DNA of 64,000 bases from Serripes groenlandicus (taxonomy: Eukaryota; Mollusca; Bivalvia; Cardiida; Cardiidae), in NCBI GenBank assembly GCA_031761405.1, contig JASEVX010000350.1, positions 107,777-171,776 of the forward strand, in the 5' to 3' direction. A program made the translations under genes and the position numbers. Every line of letters begins with the position of its first letter. Positions within the stretch are counted from its first letter, which is position 1. Positions 53,106-64,000 of the stretch are shown here, piece after piece. The notes under the pieces are model-generated. The model did no database searches, had not been told where the DNA came from, and was given only the letters and a program-made list of their open reading frames with translations.

Positions 53106-54255
53106 TATGAAACTGTAACGTCATGGAAGTTATATGTCTGCATTAAACCACAAACGAAAGTCAAGTCAATGAATATGAAGCTGTAACGTCATGGAAGAGA
53201 TATGTCAGCATTAACTCGCAAACAACAACCCCACCAATGAATATGAAGCTGTAACATTATGGAAGGGATATGTCTGCATTAAACCACGCACAACAACCCA
53301 GTCAATGAATATGATGCTTTAACATCATTGAAGTTATTTGTCTACATTAAAACCACGCACAACAATCCAATCAATGAATATGAAGCTGTACTTTCATTGG
53401 AGTGATATGTCTACATTAAAACACGCACAACAATCCAATCAATGAATATGAAGCTGTTACATCATGGAAGTGATATGCATTAAACCCCAAACAACAATTC
53501 AATCAACGAATATGAAGCTGTTACGTCTTGAAAGTGATATGTCTGCATTAAACCACACACAACAATCCACTCTATGAATATTAAACTGTTACGTCATGGA
53601 AGTGATATGTCTGCATTAAACCACAAACAACAATCCAATCAATGACTTTGAAGCTGTAACGTCTTGAAAGTGATATGTCTGCATTAAGCCACACACGAAA
53701 GTCAAGTCAATGAATATGAAGCTGTAACGTCATGGAAGAGATATGTCAGCATTAAATTACAAACAACAATTTAATCAATAGCGACTATGAAGCTGTAACG
53801 TCATGGAAGAGATATGTCTGCATTAAATCACAAACAACAACCCCACCAATGAATATGAAGCTGTAACATTGTGGAAAGGATATGTCTGCATTACACCACG
53901 CACAACAATCCAATCAATGAATATGAAGCTGTAACTTCATTGAAGTGATATGTCTGCAGTAAACATCTAACAACAACTTAATCAATGAATATGAAGCTGT
54001 TACTTCATGGAAGTGATATGTCTACATTAAACCACACGCAACAACCCAATCAATGAATATGAAGATGTAACGTCATGGAAGTGATGTGTCTGCATTAAAC
54101 CACAAACATCAACCCTATCAATTAATATGAAGCTGTAACCACAAACATCAACCCTATCAATGAATATGAAGCTGTAACCACAAATAACAACCGTATGAAT
54201 GAATACGAAGCTGTAACGTCTTGGAAGTGATATGTCTGCATTAAACAATAAACAA
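53060..54255. repeat. 68-bp minisatellite derived from a SINE tail, about 17 units
   Basis: The unit is GTGATATGTCTGCATTAAAC, then CACAAACAACAATCCAATCA, then ATGAATATGAAGCTGTAACG TCATGGAA. The GTGATAT...ATTAAAC part corresponds to the GTGATATAACTG...GTTAAAC end of family A SINEs, and the array starts exactly at such an end. Confidence 0.88.
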
Positions 54256-54429
54256 AAACCAAATATAATTGAGCCTTTCCACGAGAAAACCAACATTATG
54301 GACTCGGCGTAATGTATCAACTTGGATCGATTCAACAATTTTGATTTTCTGGTGGAACGGCTCATTTATATGTTTAAGTAGTTTTGGCAATTACGTCTCT
54401 CTCTCATAAACATCTCATGAATATTCCAT

Positions 54430-54640
54430 TATAGTGCAACTCCCGAAGAACGATGTGTTATAATCATACATCTATCAGTATTTCCAACTCTCGACAAACG
54501 AAGTGTTAACATATATATATATTTACTATCTCATTTGTTTTCAAATTCCCGACAAACGAAATGTTATAAAGCCAATTTTGATTATCATAGATAAAACATT
54601 ATTTACAACTCTCGGCAAACGAATTGTTATAAATCCATTA
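54430..54640. repeat. Four irregular repeats of a CAACTCTCGACAAACGAA word
   Basis: CAACTCCCGAAGAACGATGT, CAACTCTCGACAAACGAAGT, AATTCCCGACAAACGAAATG and CAACTCTCGGCAAACGAATT, each followed by GTTATAA or similar, occur at irregular spacings of about 45-65 bp. They border the 3' end of the methyltransferase-like exon. Confidence 0.7.
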
Positions 54641-54828
54641 TGTCCGAGATATTTTAACCTGTTCGAGACTTTGTCAGGGATTTGACACACTGGGGGCACC
54701 AAATTTACCGGCGGAAACATCAGGTTGAGGTCCTTGTACTGGGCATAATGTATGTCCCTCTTTTGTTTTGATTTCAAGTTTGTTGTGACAAGCAGCTTAC
54801 TCCCGCTCGATGAGAAATGATCCAACGC
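54541..54828 (-). pseudogene. Methyltransferase-like gene, C-terminal exon
   Basis: After a good acceptor (TTATTATTACAG, AG at 54830-54829) the minus strand reads ALDHFSSSGSKLLVTTN, ..., DIHYAQYKDLNLMFPPV, ..., VPPVCQIPD. This matches the C-terminal part of class I SAM-dependent methyltransferases with a conserved SGS..LLTTT...LNL..PP pattern (family from recall). It joins in phase 0 with the exon at 55583. The frame stays open to 54541, but the last about 40 codons run into simple repeats, so the true end is unclear. This exon is not visibly broken; the pseudogene call rests on its partner. Confidence 0.6.
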
Positions 54829-55094
54829 CTGTAATAATAAGTATACTCCTATCATTTGAATCACACATTTTCTCATAGGTTAAATGTCTTTTATACAAAT
54901 ACATGTATATAGTTTACCTTTAGACATGAACATCAATACTCAAGTTCGATGTCTGCGTAGTAAAACAGTAGACATAAAATGTTGTTTCCTTAACTGTACA
55001 TATTAGTTTTCAACAAATGATTATGCTTTAATTGCACGAGTATTGCTTTGATTCGTACGCCGAAAGGAACAGGTACATAGTTGCATTTCTGGAC

Positions 55095-55250
55095 AGTGTA
55101 TATTCAGATCGGCCTGAACAGCAGCTCCGTCTTCCCAGACTAAACACATAATTACAGACGCTTCTAGCAATGTTTTGATGGTAAAATGTGCACATTGCAG
55201 ATATTGGACTGACTGTGCAGATGCACAGGTCCATCTGGATCCATACTGTG
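55095..55250. repeat. Possible hairpin element in the methyltransferase intron
   Basis: CAGATCGGCCTGAACAGCA near 55107 and GACCTGTGCATCTGCACAG (minus strand, near 55230) form imperfect arms of the CAGATC(A/G)GCCTG type also seen at 60789 and 63615. Arms are weak and the loop is about 80 bp. Confidence 0.35.
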
Positions 55251-55582
55251 CAACACATCTTACGAAAAACCTTCCTACGTACTGGCTCTTAAAATAATAA
55301 CCACCATCCCCGTCGAATTAGGTGTTAAACATATGATTCAGTTTTCATTCGGGAAATTGTTGGACAAAAAACACTCAAGAACGTGTTACTACAAATACTT
55401 TAAATATATGGGTCTATAATAATAATTACGGTTATGCTTTCGTTTGATAAAATTTGGGGGAGAAAAAACAACACAAGACCGTGTTTCTATAAATAGTTCT
55501 TATGGTTCATAACATACTATAGTTATAATACCATATAGAGAGGCTATTAGTTATACCATTTCTCTGTAATAATTCAACGTAC

Positions 55583-55893
55583 CAACAATGCGTCGGCAGT
55601 CCTCAAATGCTGCAACATATCTCTGGAGAACACGATATCGTATGACTCGTTCAGGGCAGATCCAATGTCCATATGCCTAAACCGTGCATTTTTCAAATGC
55701 CCGCAATTGTTCCTGTGTCTGTCAATGAGTGTTGGGCAATATCTATACCGGTGTACACTACGTCTTATCGCTTTCTTACAAGCTCCCACATCAAGATTAA
55801 ATCTCTACAAGGAATTTCGACGATCGTTATGAAAGTCTTGTTGAGATGTACCTTCATACGCTCGATTAAAGATTTAAATAGTTAAAGTGGTGC
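55583..55893 (-). pseudogene. Methyltransferase-like gene, SAM-binding exon with stop and frameshifts
   Basis: A minus-strand exon between acceptor ACTTTCATATTTCAG (AG at 55895-55894) and donor GTACGT after 55583. It shows the family motifs EIPCRD (motif I region, usually PCGD), DVVYTGIDIA, and ESYDIVFSRDMLQHLRTADALL. The first two lie in one frame, the last in another: one base appears missing near 55735. A TAA codon interrupts the first frame at 55767-55765, and a further shift is likely near 55875. PCRD in place of PCGD would also weaken cofactor binding. The exon that should precede it was not found. It is either a decayed gene or one with assembly errors; three lesions in one exon favour decay. 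Confidence 0.6.
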
Positions 55894-55916
55894 CTGAAAT
55901 ATGAAAGTAATTATTA

Positions 55917-56160
55917 CTTGTTTGTTTAGCTTGTATTGTGTTTTATCCGATTTTAACAATGTTTCAGTTATATCATGGCGTGTTCTTGGTAAGTAACCAG
56001 AACAACGGGTCCATTGCTCCTGACATCACATTCACTGTCTGTGTATACGTAATAAACCCTTTCAAAAACGTTTTACTATACTAGTTGTACCCCAATGTAC
56101 CTTTATAGGACGTAACTACTGAGAGTCAATACATGATATACCCCCTAATCTACAGGCGAT
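55917..56160 (-). mobile_element. SINE family B, degenerate
   Basis: Minus-strand landmarks are GGTTACTTACCAAGAACACG, CATGATATAACTGAAACATT and GTTAAAATCGGATAAAACAC. The part toward 56160 resembles 56345-56460 (CAATGTACCT...). Confidence 0.5.
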
Positions 56161-56344
56161 TGTTTGTGGAATTGTTGCTTTATATAGGAGAGTGAGTTCA
56201 GCTTAAGTTAACAAAAACCTATGTGCGAAAAGAAAGTCGCCGATTACCGATAAGTTTCGTTAAGCATGTTTACATAATGAGTCGATTCGGCATCTTACTG
56301 CATTTGCGTACAGTAAAGACTAAGATGAACCTGTTAATCCACAC

Positions 56345-56580
56345 TGTCTAACCAGAGCATTCACTGTCCGCGAACATGTAATTAAATCAGCGATGTAACT
56401 TTGTGTTTAAATCTAGAAGTTTTACAAAACGGCTTTTCCACCAATGTACCTGTATATGGCCCCGTTACGGAGAATGAAAACAAAAACCGCAAAATTACCA
56501 GAAGTATTCCATAAATTGACCGGGATTTTAACCCCAGATCTCGGATTGACAGTTTAGCACTGTAACGGGATATTGTAAAG
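56345..56580 (-). mobile_element. SINE-like copy with tRNA-like head
   Basis: On the minus strand, CAGTGCTAAACTGTCAATCC and a B-box-like GGGGTTAAAATCCCGG are followed by ACTTCTGGTAATTTTGCGG, as in family B bodies. Confidence 0.45.
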
Positions 56581-56739
56581 ATACTTTGACGTAAGAGTCC
56601 TTTCAATAAGCAAATGCATTAGGACCCTAAATCTGCAATGTCAATGTCTTGTGTCATTCAAATATTGTTCTCAGCAATAAACGCATGCTATAATAAGGAG
56701 AGAAAAAGCGAATTTCCCGTATTAACTGTGTCACAGGGG

Positions 56740-56830
56740 AAGAAAAAAACTAAATCTCGAATCCGGGACTTCTCGCTTTCAGGGCTGGTACTTTACCGAC
56801 TTAGATAACATTGTCGCTGACAATCCCTTA
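56740..56830 (-). mobile_element. tRNA-like SINE head fragment
   Basis: Minus-strand TAAGTCGGTAAAGTACCAGC followed by CCCGGATTCGAGATTT gives A-box-like and B-box-like elements at a plausible distance. No body is recognised. Confidence 0.4.
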
Positions 56831-58020
56831 TTGTCTCCAAGTGTGTACACATTCGGACCACGACACAACATCAAAGATTCTACATCACGGTAAACCACGT
56901 CACGCAGAAGCTTACATTTTGGCTTGTCGCATTCCGAAATCCCCTGTTAGACGAGATTTCAACATATCATAGAGCATTACAATTTCGTGATTATCCTAGG
57001 TTCATAACGTCATTGTTGTCAACTTTTTTTCTCGGTGAGTTTGTGGTGGCAGTCAACTGTCAAGTGTTGCAATATATTCTGATGTCTAAATATTCATTGA
57101 TTCATTGGTAGCGTCGTTCTTTGAATGCTTCCAGTAACGAATTAAGTCGACCCGAGTATACAATTGGGACGTTATTGAAATTTACATCAAATGGTTTTTT
57201 TCATGTTGATTAGTTATATTTCATAACCAAATTATATTGTAGTTTTAACAGTTCTCAAGGTAAACCGAAGTTGTCGACCAATGTAGAACCAGAACAACAT
57301 GCGCTCTCCACACATATTGATCGTGTTCTGCACTTTTCATCAATTAGACAAAGAAGGTTTCAAGAAATGTGTGTCTATTAAGATAGGATTCCATAGGATG
57401 ACAGGGAGATGTGTATTTTCACTTGTAATACCAACGCAAAGGTTATTTTTAATTGAGCACTGCTTATTCGTGTTATTTCTATTTGTATCCAGATAATGAA
57501 TGCAATTAATCCCAGAGGATTACGGCATACCAGGAGCAAAGATAGCGATTGCTACGACAGACTGAATAAAGATCAAGTAAAGACTGAATCTGACAATATA
57601 TCGTATTTCAAACGGAAATACCGACCAGAATGCAGGAATAAGAAATGAGCTCGCCACAAGCCTGGAAACCACCATTATATTATACATAAATCGGTCCTGT
57701 TACTTGTCTGTTAAGTCTATTGTGACTACACTTCCTGTATTTCATCAGAAGTTTCATCTAGTGGTTTAGTATAAACAGACACAAACCGAAGGTTCTAGTG
57801 AGACTCGGCGTTTGCTGTGTATAGGTGCAGTTTGATGCCATTAAAAACATTAGTTCAGCTAAAATAAATGTGTTTTAGGGGTATTCTGGGTCGATCGAAA
57901 GCCAGAACAAAATATTTAGCAGTGTCCCCAAAATTCAACATGGCATTGACAAATAAAAGGCAAAATGTAGAAAGTAACTAAAAGAAAATATTTGCCAATT
58001 ATTTGTTTATTAATAAATAT
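56831..58020. other. Unassigned sequence
   Basis: The longest frame (57299-57496, 65 codons) has no motif. No RNA gene or repeat was recognised. An upstream exon of the methyltransferase-like gene was looked for on the minus strand and not seen. Confidence 0.4.
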
Positions 58021-58024
58021 CATC

Positions 58025-58133
58025 GGCTATTGACCCAGAGTTGATTCATTGATTTAAGCTTAACACCGATTTTAACGGTATGTCATCGTGGCCAGTTCAC
58101 CTTACATGTTTTTTCTGGCTTTCTCGTACCAGT

Positions 58134-58164
<31 letters not shown>

Positions 58165-58205
58165 ACACAATTATAACTAGGCAACTGCCTACCTTCTTCC
58201 TACAT
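58025..58205 (-). mobile_element. SINE family A fragment with a C30 run
   Basis: Minus-strand family A 3' domain (landmarks GTGGCCAGTTCACCTTACAT and TTCTCGTACCAGTACC on the plus strand). The CCAGTACTC-type word has become a run of 30 C (58135-58164), after which SINE-like sequence resumes (AACTAGGCAACTGCC). Confidence 0.65.
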
Positions 58206-58217
58206 TATATTGGTTGT

Positions 58218-58500
58218 ATATTGATTGATTGAGGTTGAACGCCGTTTTCAACACATTTTCAGTGATATCACAGCGGCCAGTTCACCTTCTCATGCGTTAA
58301 CTGGCTTTATCCCACCAGTACTCAACATAACATACTTTCCAAGCAATTGGCTGCTTTTCCTCATATACTGTTAGCCCATTGGTGAAAGACGAATGACGCT
58401 TGTCACAGTGACTTTTTTCAAACGACGGAAAGAATGTTAACTGAGCTGGGATTCGAACTCACAACCCCTGGATTGACAGCCCGCGTCCCTAACGACTGAC
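58218..58500 (-). mobile_element. Full-length SINE family A
   Basis: The minus strand starts near 58500 with a tRNA-like head (GTCGTTAGGGACGCGGGCTG, B-box GTGAGTTCGAATCCC). It continues through the family body (AAAGCAGCCAATTGCTTGG, GGTGAACTGGCCGCTG) and ends at TTGAAAACGGCGTTCAACCT plus (AATC)n near 58218. Confidence 0.8.
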
Positions 58501-60440
58501 ATACTGGGGTTCGGCATTGGTGAAAGACAATGACTCGGAAAGATTGAACGACCGAACCGTCGTTTGGACCCACAACCTACTGGATGACCCTCAGTGTTTG
58601 AAAACATACCAGCTTCAGCGGATTATTTATTTCTTAGTTAAACATGTCTAAACTAATATAACATGAAGAATGGAGTCGCCCGATTCTGAACATGGAATAG
58701 CCTACTTTAGGAAATTCGGCGCTTGAAGAGTTAACGTGTGTAGATCACTTTTCGAGTGCAGTGGTCTGAATGACGACTTCGAGAGTCCATGGTTAATACA
58801 TCTTCACGATACATGCCATGGGTGACAACCCGCCTAATCCATAACGTTCCTTTCCAGTGTGTGGTAACAGTTACTTCCCTTTATGTTGCTATGTTGAAAT
58901 AACAAAAGCACTTTAACAAATTAAGCTTTTTTTATAAAGCTTGCGCTTGCCATAAGATTTAATTAACTATATACATGTACTTAGTATAATCACCAATTAG
59001 TTAAATTCCCTTTTTCCACACTATTCAAAGTAGTTTGTTATAATCATCCTATTTATTTTCTATGCTTTAGAATCGGACAGTAATGAGATGTTATTGTAAC
59101 AATACATTTTAAATAAAATTAAAGGTATCATCCTTTACCAATTGAAGAACCAAACTAATTAGGGAACGAGAGTATGTATTGGCAAGATATTGTATGTGTG
59201 TTTGTGTGATTGATAGAGACCTTGACAATTGTATAAATCAAAGTACTGAAAGTACTTAAGGTAGCATTGTGATCGGTTAAGAGGAGATGCAGAAGTGCAT
59301 ATAGAAATATTTATCTAAAAGAAATCCCCACCATGACAAACAAATAATGATGCATCAGTCCAGGATGAAATATTTCCAAAATCATAAATTCTTGTTGATG
59401 TTGTTAAAATTAATCGACCCCAATTCCGAATATATCATTCGGTCCACATAACACTTTTTAAATTATCATATTACCCAATAGTTCTTCGGAAATCCCACCA
59501 GGAACATTCATGACAGTATAGTGACGTCCTATTTAGAGTCTGTTGCATTATAATTCAGAGTATGCAATATATGAATACATCTATTAATGATTGCATCTCC
59601 ACAACAGAGGGCTAGCGTGGCCATGAATCGATCACCCGAGTAATAGCTATGTAGCATAAATTGTGTTATGTGTAACTGCTAATATCGCAGAAAACGTAAT
59701 CAAGAGAGAGAATCAAACTGCTAGGAGTAGACATTGTAAATAAAACTTATCAATAAAGGACATTTGTTATGATAATAAATCTTTGAACAGTTTGTAAGAG
59801 GACCACCAACGTATCATTCCCGTGAAGTTTGGTTGATATCAGTCCAATTGTTTGGGAGGAGATTGTGTTTTAAGCTAATTCTCACTTGTAACTATGGTAG
59901 CCTTGATAACGCATTTATACCGACACAACGACAGTAACAACTCACTGGGGGCTCTATCACGTTACAATCGCACGCGGCATGCGAACATGAACAAGGGGTA
60001 TTAAACGATCATACAGACATACGGATATATTTGCACAGCGATAAGATATTTGTCAATGAATATGAGACAGATACAAGTGTTTCAAAACCAGGCAAACCTA
60101 TTACCGAAAATTACTTACATGTTAACAGCTTTGTAACTGCCTTAAAGAACAAACAGAGTTACCATGTATCTCATTGAACTTATTTCATTTTCGCATGAAC
60201 ACTGAATATATTTTCATTTCCACGTGCAAAGGGACGGACCCTTTTTAGTTATAAAGGGGTTATTTTGCCTTTAAATAAGCACCAATTAAATTGACAGTCA
60301 TGATTCGTGTGCGTTTTAAGGTATGATCTACGAACCAAATATGGCGAAACAAATAACCCATTCGGACAATAAAACAAGTTATCTTTACACTTATAAATAT
60401 TTCTATCATCATTTTACTCTAACAAACTTATGGAATTGAT
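58501..60440. other. Unassigned AT-rich sequence
   Basis: Nearly 2 kb with stop codons in all frames at short intervals. No gene, RNA, tandem repeat or clear mobile element was recognised. Confidence 0.5.
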
Positions 60441-60565
60441 TGCTTTGGTGTAAGTCTAATTTCAAAAATGTTCCGTCATATCACGGCGGTCAGTTTACAT
60501 ATTCGTATGTTTCCACGTTATAGACTTTCCAAGCACTTGACTGCTCTTTAACTTACGAGAGATGT
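60440..60565 (-). mobile_element. Degenerate SINE family A fragment
   Basis: Plus-strand words GTCATATCACGGCGGTCAGT, AGACTTTCCAAGCACTTGA and CTGCTCTTTAA match the family A domain in minus orientation. Confidence 0.5.
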
Positions 60566-60769
60566 TATACTTGTCCTGTCAAAGAACTGGACGTTTTGCT
60601 CTATTAATTGAAAAAGCATCTACAATAGGCGTGTGCCAGTCATACAAATGAGTGATGCTTTAGGCAAATCAACCTTAGTCTAATTGTCTAATTGTTACAA
60701 GTTAAGATAAACAAATATTTCACTCATTCAAATGGACAGTCATTGCCAGAATTTTAATAAAACAGTATG

Positions 60770-60855
60770 CGACTCATTGGCGATCAGTGTAGAACCAGAT
60801 CAGACTGTGTGAATGTGCATGCTGGTCTGGATCTACGCTCATATTCATTGCCTTA
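60770..60855. repeat. Hairpin element of the AGAACCAGATCAG type
   Basis: GTAGAACCAGATCAGACTG at 60789 is mirrored by GCTGGTCTGGATCTAC at 60821-60836. The flank CATTGCCTTAAGG on the right reappears, inverted, beside the related hairpin at 63601. Such hairpin repeats are common in mollusc DNA (recall). Confidence 0.65.
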
Positions 60856-61039
60856 AGGTCATATTTAGATGGAATCACTAAGCACTGTTTAATGGAGAAG
60901 AGACAGGATCATGCGGACCACTGTTCGCGCAAAAAGGTGGATACTGTATCGATATTACCAATCAATACATGCGATGTTTGTTAGTTTCTTTGTTTAACCC
61001 TTTCCACGATTTTTGTTTCTTTCCGACGATAGACAAAAG

Positions 61040-61238
61040 TCAATGCGACATGCATCATTCGTCTTCCACCAATGGGCTCAGTCTATGTGGAAAAGCAGCC
61101 AGTTGCCTGGGAAGATTGTTGTGTGGAGTACTGGTGTGAGAAAGCCAGGAAATGCATGAGTAGGAGAACTGGCCGCCGTGATATAACTGTGAAATTGTTA
61201 AAAATGGCGTTAAACCCTAATCAATCAATCAATCAATC
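61040..61238 (+). mobile_element. SINE family A, head missing
   Basis: Body words CAGCCAGTTGCCTGGGAAG, GTGTGGAGTACTGGTGTGAG and CTGGCCGCCGTGATATAACT, then GGCGTTAAACCC and (AATC)4. The 61-codon frame 61072-61257 is the SINE itself. Confidence 0.8.
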
Positions 61239-61384
61239 CACGATTTTACGCACCTGAAACTTACATTTGTTGTAATGACAGTGGGAAAAACAGATTTTGT
61301 TCATAACGAACTATTTCTCATTTTGCAACAGAACTTTTAATATAGTTTCATTTATAGAGAACGTTCATATGTGTGTCTGAATGA

Positions 61385-62455
61385 GTCGTCTGATGCTGAC
61401 TTGTCGTATGTGGGAAAAGGTTATCTAATCGTATAGTTGTAGGGTCGTCTTATGCTGACTTGTCGTATGTGTGAAAAGGTTATCTAATATTATAGTTGTA
61501 GAGTCGTCTTATGCTGACTTGTCGTATGTGGGAAAAAGGTTATCTAATATTATAGTTGTAGGGTCGTCTGATGCTGACTTGTCGTATGTGGGAAAAGGTT
61601 ATCTAATATTATAGATGTAGGGTCGTCTGATGCTGACTGGTTGTATGTGGGAAAAGGTTATCTAATCTTATAGTTGTAGGGTCGTCTGATGCTGACTTGT
61701 CGTATGTGTGAAAAGGTTATCTAATATTATAGTTGTAGGGTCGTCTGATGCTGACTTGTTGTATGTGGGAAAAGGTTATCTAATATTATAGATGTAGGGT
61801 CGTCTTATGCTGACTTGTCGTATGTGGGAAAAGGTTATCTAATATTATAGTTGTAGGGTCGTCTGATGCTGACTTGTTGTATGTGGGAAAAGGTTATCTA
61901 ATCGTATAGTTGTAGGGTCGTCTGATGCTGACTTGTCGTATGTGTGAAAAGGTTATCTAATATTATAGTTTAAGGGTCGTCTTATGCTGACTTGTCGTAT
62001 GTGGGAAAAGGTTATCTAATATTATAGTTGAAGAGTCGTCTGATGCTGACTTGTCGTATGTTGGAAAAGGTTATCTAATAGTATAGTTGTAGGGTCGTCT
62101 TATGCTGACTTGTCGTATGTGGGAAAAGGTTATCTAATCTTATAGTTGTAGGGTCGTCTGATGCTGACTTGTCGTAAGTGGGAAAAGGTTATCTAATATT
62201 ATAGTTGTAGGCTCGTCTGATGCTGACGTGTCGTATGTGGGAAAATATTATCTAATAGTATAGTTGTAGAGTCGTCTGATGCTGACCTGTCGTATGTGGG
62301 AAAAGGTTATCTAATAGTATAGTTGAAGGGTCGTCTGATGCTGACGTGTCGTATGGGGAAAAGGTTATCTAACCTTATAGCTGAAGGGTCGTCTGATGCT
62401 GACGTGTTGTATGTGGGAAAAGGTTATCTAATAGTATAGTTGAAGGGTCGTCTAA
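61385..62455. repeat. 60-bp minisatellite, about 18 units
   Basis: The unit is GTCGTCTGATGCTGACTTGT, CGTATGTGGGAAAAGGTTAT, CTAATATTATAGTTGTAGGG. The TATGTGGGAAAAGG word also appears singly in the dispersed motif at 30160 and 30540, so the array may have started from one such copy. Units alternate irregularly between GTCTGATG and GTCTTATG variants. Confidence 0.95.
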
Positions 62456-63000
62456 TTGAACGTTCATATGTTGAGCTTTTACTATTATTTTCCTGAAGTG
62501 GAAATGTCAAAGGCCCCCGATTCATATTATGACATGTGTTAACACTTCAGTTCACTGTTTTCAATCTACAACGGTAGACGGGGATGTCCAACTTGACAAA
62601 TCCACATGATCCTTCTTTTGTTATGGTACAGCTAGGTGACGGGTATGGAATCAATTTGTGTAATTGCAAGAAGTATAATTCAAAACCGTAACCAACCTGT
62701 ACGAAACCTTCTTCTTCCGATGTAGATTGTAAACAGTGAGATTGCGAATATAAAAGGATATTTCAAAGCCTCCGTCTTCCGTTATAGATTGAAAACAGTG
62801 GGATTGCCAATGTGCTCGTAAAATGATATGTTTGTAATTTTATATAAATGCTTTAAGTGGTTTGAATCTTCATATTGCATTGTTGTTTTGCGGCGTGACT
62901 CTTAAATCTGAACTTTGTCTAAGGACCTACTTTACAACTTGTTTAAATGAGACCGTTGAAGGACAAAGTTTAGGAAGAAAAAATACTTTTGTCAAATCAT
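62456..63000. other. Unassigned sequence with a short duplication
   Basis: CTTCCGATGTAGATTGTAAA near 62713 and CTTCCGTTATAGATTGAAAA near 62774 begin about 35-bp imperfect duplicates (...CAGTGAGATTGC / ...CAGTGGGATTGC). Nothing else was recognised. Confidence 0.5.
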
Positions 63001-63002
63001 CG

Positions 63003-63090
63003 AAAGAGAAAGAATGGCCGAGCTGACATTTGAGCTCACGATCCTTGAATTGATAGCCCTCTTCGATACCGATGAGCTATCTCACCAACA
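63003..63090 (-). mobile_element. tRNA-like SINE head
   Basis: The minus strand reads TGAGATAGCTCATCGGTATC, GAAGAGGGCTATCAATTCAA, GGATCGTGAGCTCAAATG. This is the layout of the family A head (A-box region, ...GGCTGTCAAT..., B-box region). The body downstream is not recognisable. Confidence 0.5.
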
Positions 63091-63600
63091 ACTAACTTAT
63101 GACAAGTATAGAACAAATATGTCTGCTCTTCATAAACATATTTATTTTGAGGAAAAAGATTGTTAACTACTACAATCCTCTGTCACTTATTGACGAACAG
63201 TGAAAAGCTAGATGAGACTTGGTGCGACGCTCGTATTCACAGCTCTTTAAATAACGATCCGCTCGCTCACACATTGTATGAAGAAACGTTGCTTTCTGTA
63301 TTTATTTGTGTTCAGTCATTCAATACTTGAGTTATACATAATCTGTTGTGAAAATCATCTGACCGCAGATACTTGAATACATCATTCGGACCATCAAACA
63401 TGGATAGACAGAGTTTCTTGTGAACGTTTGTTTGATCAAGTCCAGCTTTATACACTTTCCAATGAATATTCACGAATATACATATTTTCGAGTACAGTGG
63501 TCTAAATGTTTAAAGAGATCACACACACAGTTCGCTCCTTCATTAAACAGTTCAGGTATTCCATCTAAATATGATCGGCGTTCTGCGAAAACTGACCTTA
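63091..63600. other. Unassigned sequence
   Basis: The 144-codon frame 63420-63854 starts here but runs through the hairpin at 63601-63681 and shows no domain. Confidence 0.35.
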
Positions 63601-63681
63601 AGGCATTTGCAACTTGTGTAGAACCAGACAAGCATGCGCACAAGTGCAACATGATCTGGTTCTTCATTGTTCGCAAATGTG
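63601..63681. repeat. Hairpin element of the AGAACCAGAYC type
   Basis: The left arm GCATTTGC, AACTTGTG and AGAACCAGACAAGCATG is mirrored on the right (CATGATCTGGTTCT, GTTCGCAAATG). It is a relative of the hairpin at 60770. Confidence 0.7.
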
Positions 63682-64000
63682 TCGCATTATGTTTCAATAA
63701 CCTTCTGATGCGTCAAATTACGTCTGTATTCCATGAATGCATCAGTTCATCAAATCAGTGTAACAGCAGTTCTGATAACTCATACGAGCACTCGGAACTG
63801 CCGCTGCACTGTTGTTTTGATGTGATGTTATCACTTGCTTGCTTTTCTCAATAAATAGTTAAGTATACGTATTAATTAACTACGAAGCAATTTGTGTGTC
63901 CCTTTCGCGAGTTTACTGTAGGAAATGTGGAAAATCATGTTGTCGTTGTTATTTCTGAACATTAATTAAAATATGAATTTTGCGTACATTTTTATTTAAA
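63682..64000. other. Unassigned AT-rich end of the window
   Basis: No recognisable feature. The end of the 63420-63854 frame lies here. Confidence 0.35.

Noticed and set aside
55028..55258. 76-codon minus frame as a middle exon of the methyltransferase-like gene
   Set aside because: The flanking exons already join in phase and match the family without it; the stretch looks like a hairpin element in the intron.
63420..63854. 144-codon frame as a gene
   Set aside because: It runs through a hairpin repeat (63601-63681) and shows no recognisable domain.

Overview
The window looks like repeat-dominated genomic DNA from a marine invertebrate, most likely a bivalve mollusc. This is an inference from four things: a RING-less B-box/NHL-type gene of the kind expanded in bivalves, tRNA-derived SINEs ending in (AATC)n, 5'-truncated non-LTR elements, and extensive AT-rich minisatellites. 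Only one intact protein gene is convincing. No bacterial, viral or CRISPR features are visible.

Layout. 1-1655 is a flank block (F1) that recurs at 20457-22127 (F2). Between them, 3271-20456 is a tandem satellite with a unit near 1.65 kb (nine full units plus a partial one). Two of its units carry the same 5'-truncated retrotransposon tail. 22120-36590 is a chain of microsatellites (GT, GTCT, GTAT) holding two families of terminal-inverted-repeat (TIR) elements, each present twice: 22196-23169 with 25715-26688, and 27014-28215 with the left-truncated 35290-36418. 36591-43375 is mostly minisatellites (32, 73 and 72 bp units), one SINE and two palindromes.

Gene region. 43572-45296 encodes a 574-residue protein with two B-boxes, a coiled coil and an NHL-like beta-propeller. 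Its last 52 codons are repeated five more times directly after the stop codon (45319-46224). Every copy is open, and the differences cluster in one short segment before the conserved VSVYQI end. A 133-bp array and a 63-bp array follow. This cassette tail is the most interesting feature of the window.

Right part. 48.2-63.7 kb holds SINEs on both strands, a cluster of fold-back elements (49286-50430), and tandem arrays, one of which grew from a SINE tail. A decayed two-exon piece of a class I SAM-dependent methyltransferase-like gene lies on the minus strand (54541-55893). The rest is unassigned AT-rich sequence.

The genes do not form a pathway. The recurring theme is local duplication: satellites, microsatellite-embedded TIR elements, SINE-seeded minisatellites and a duplicated gene end.
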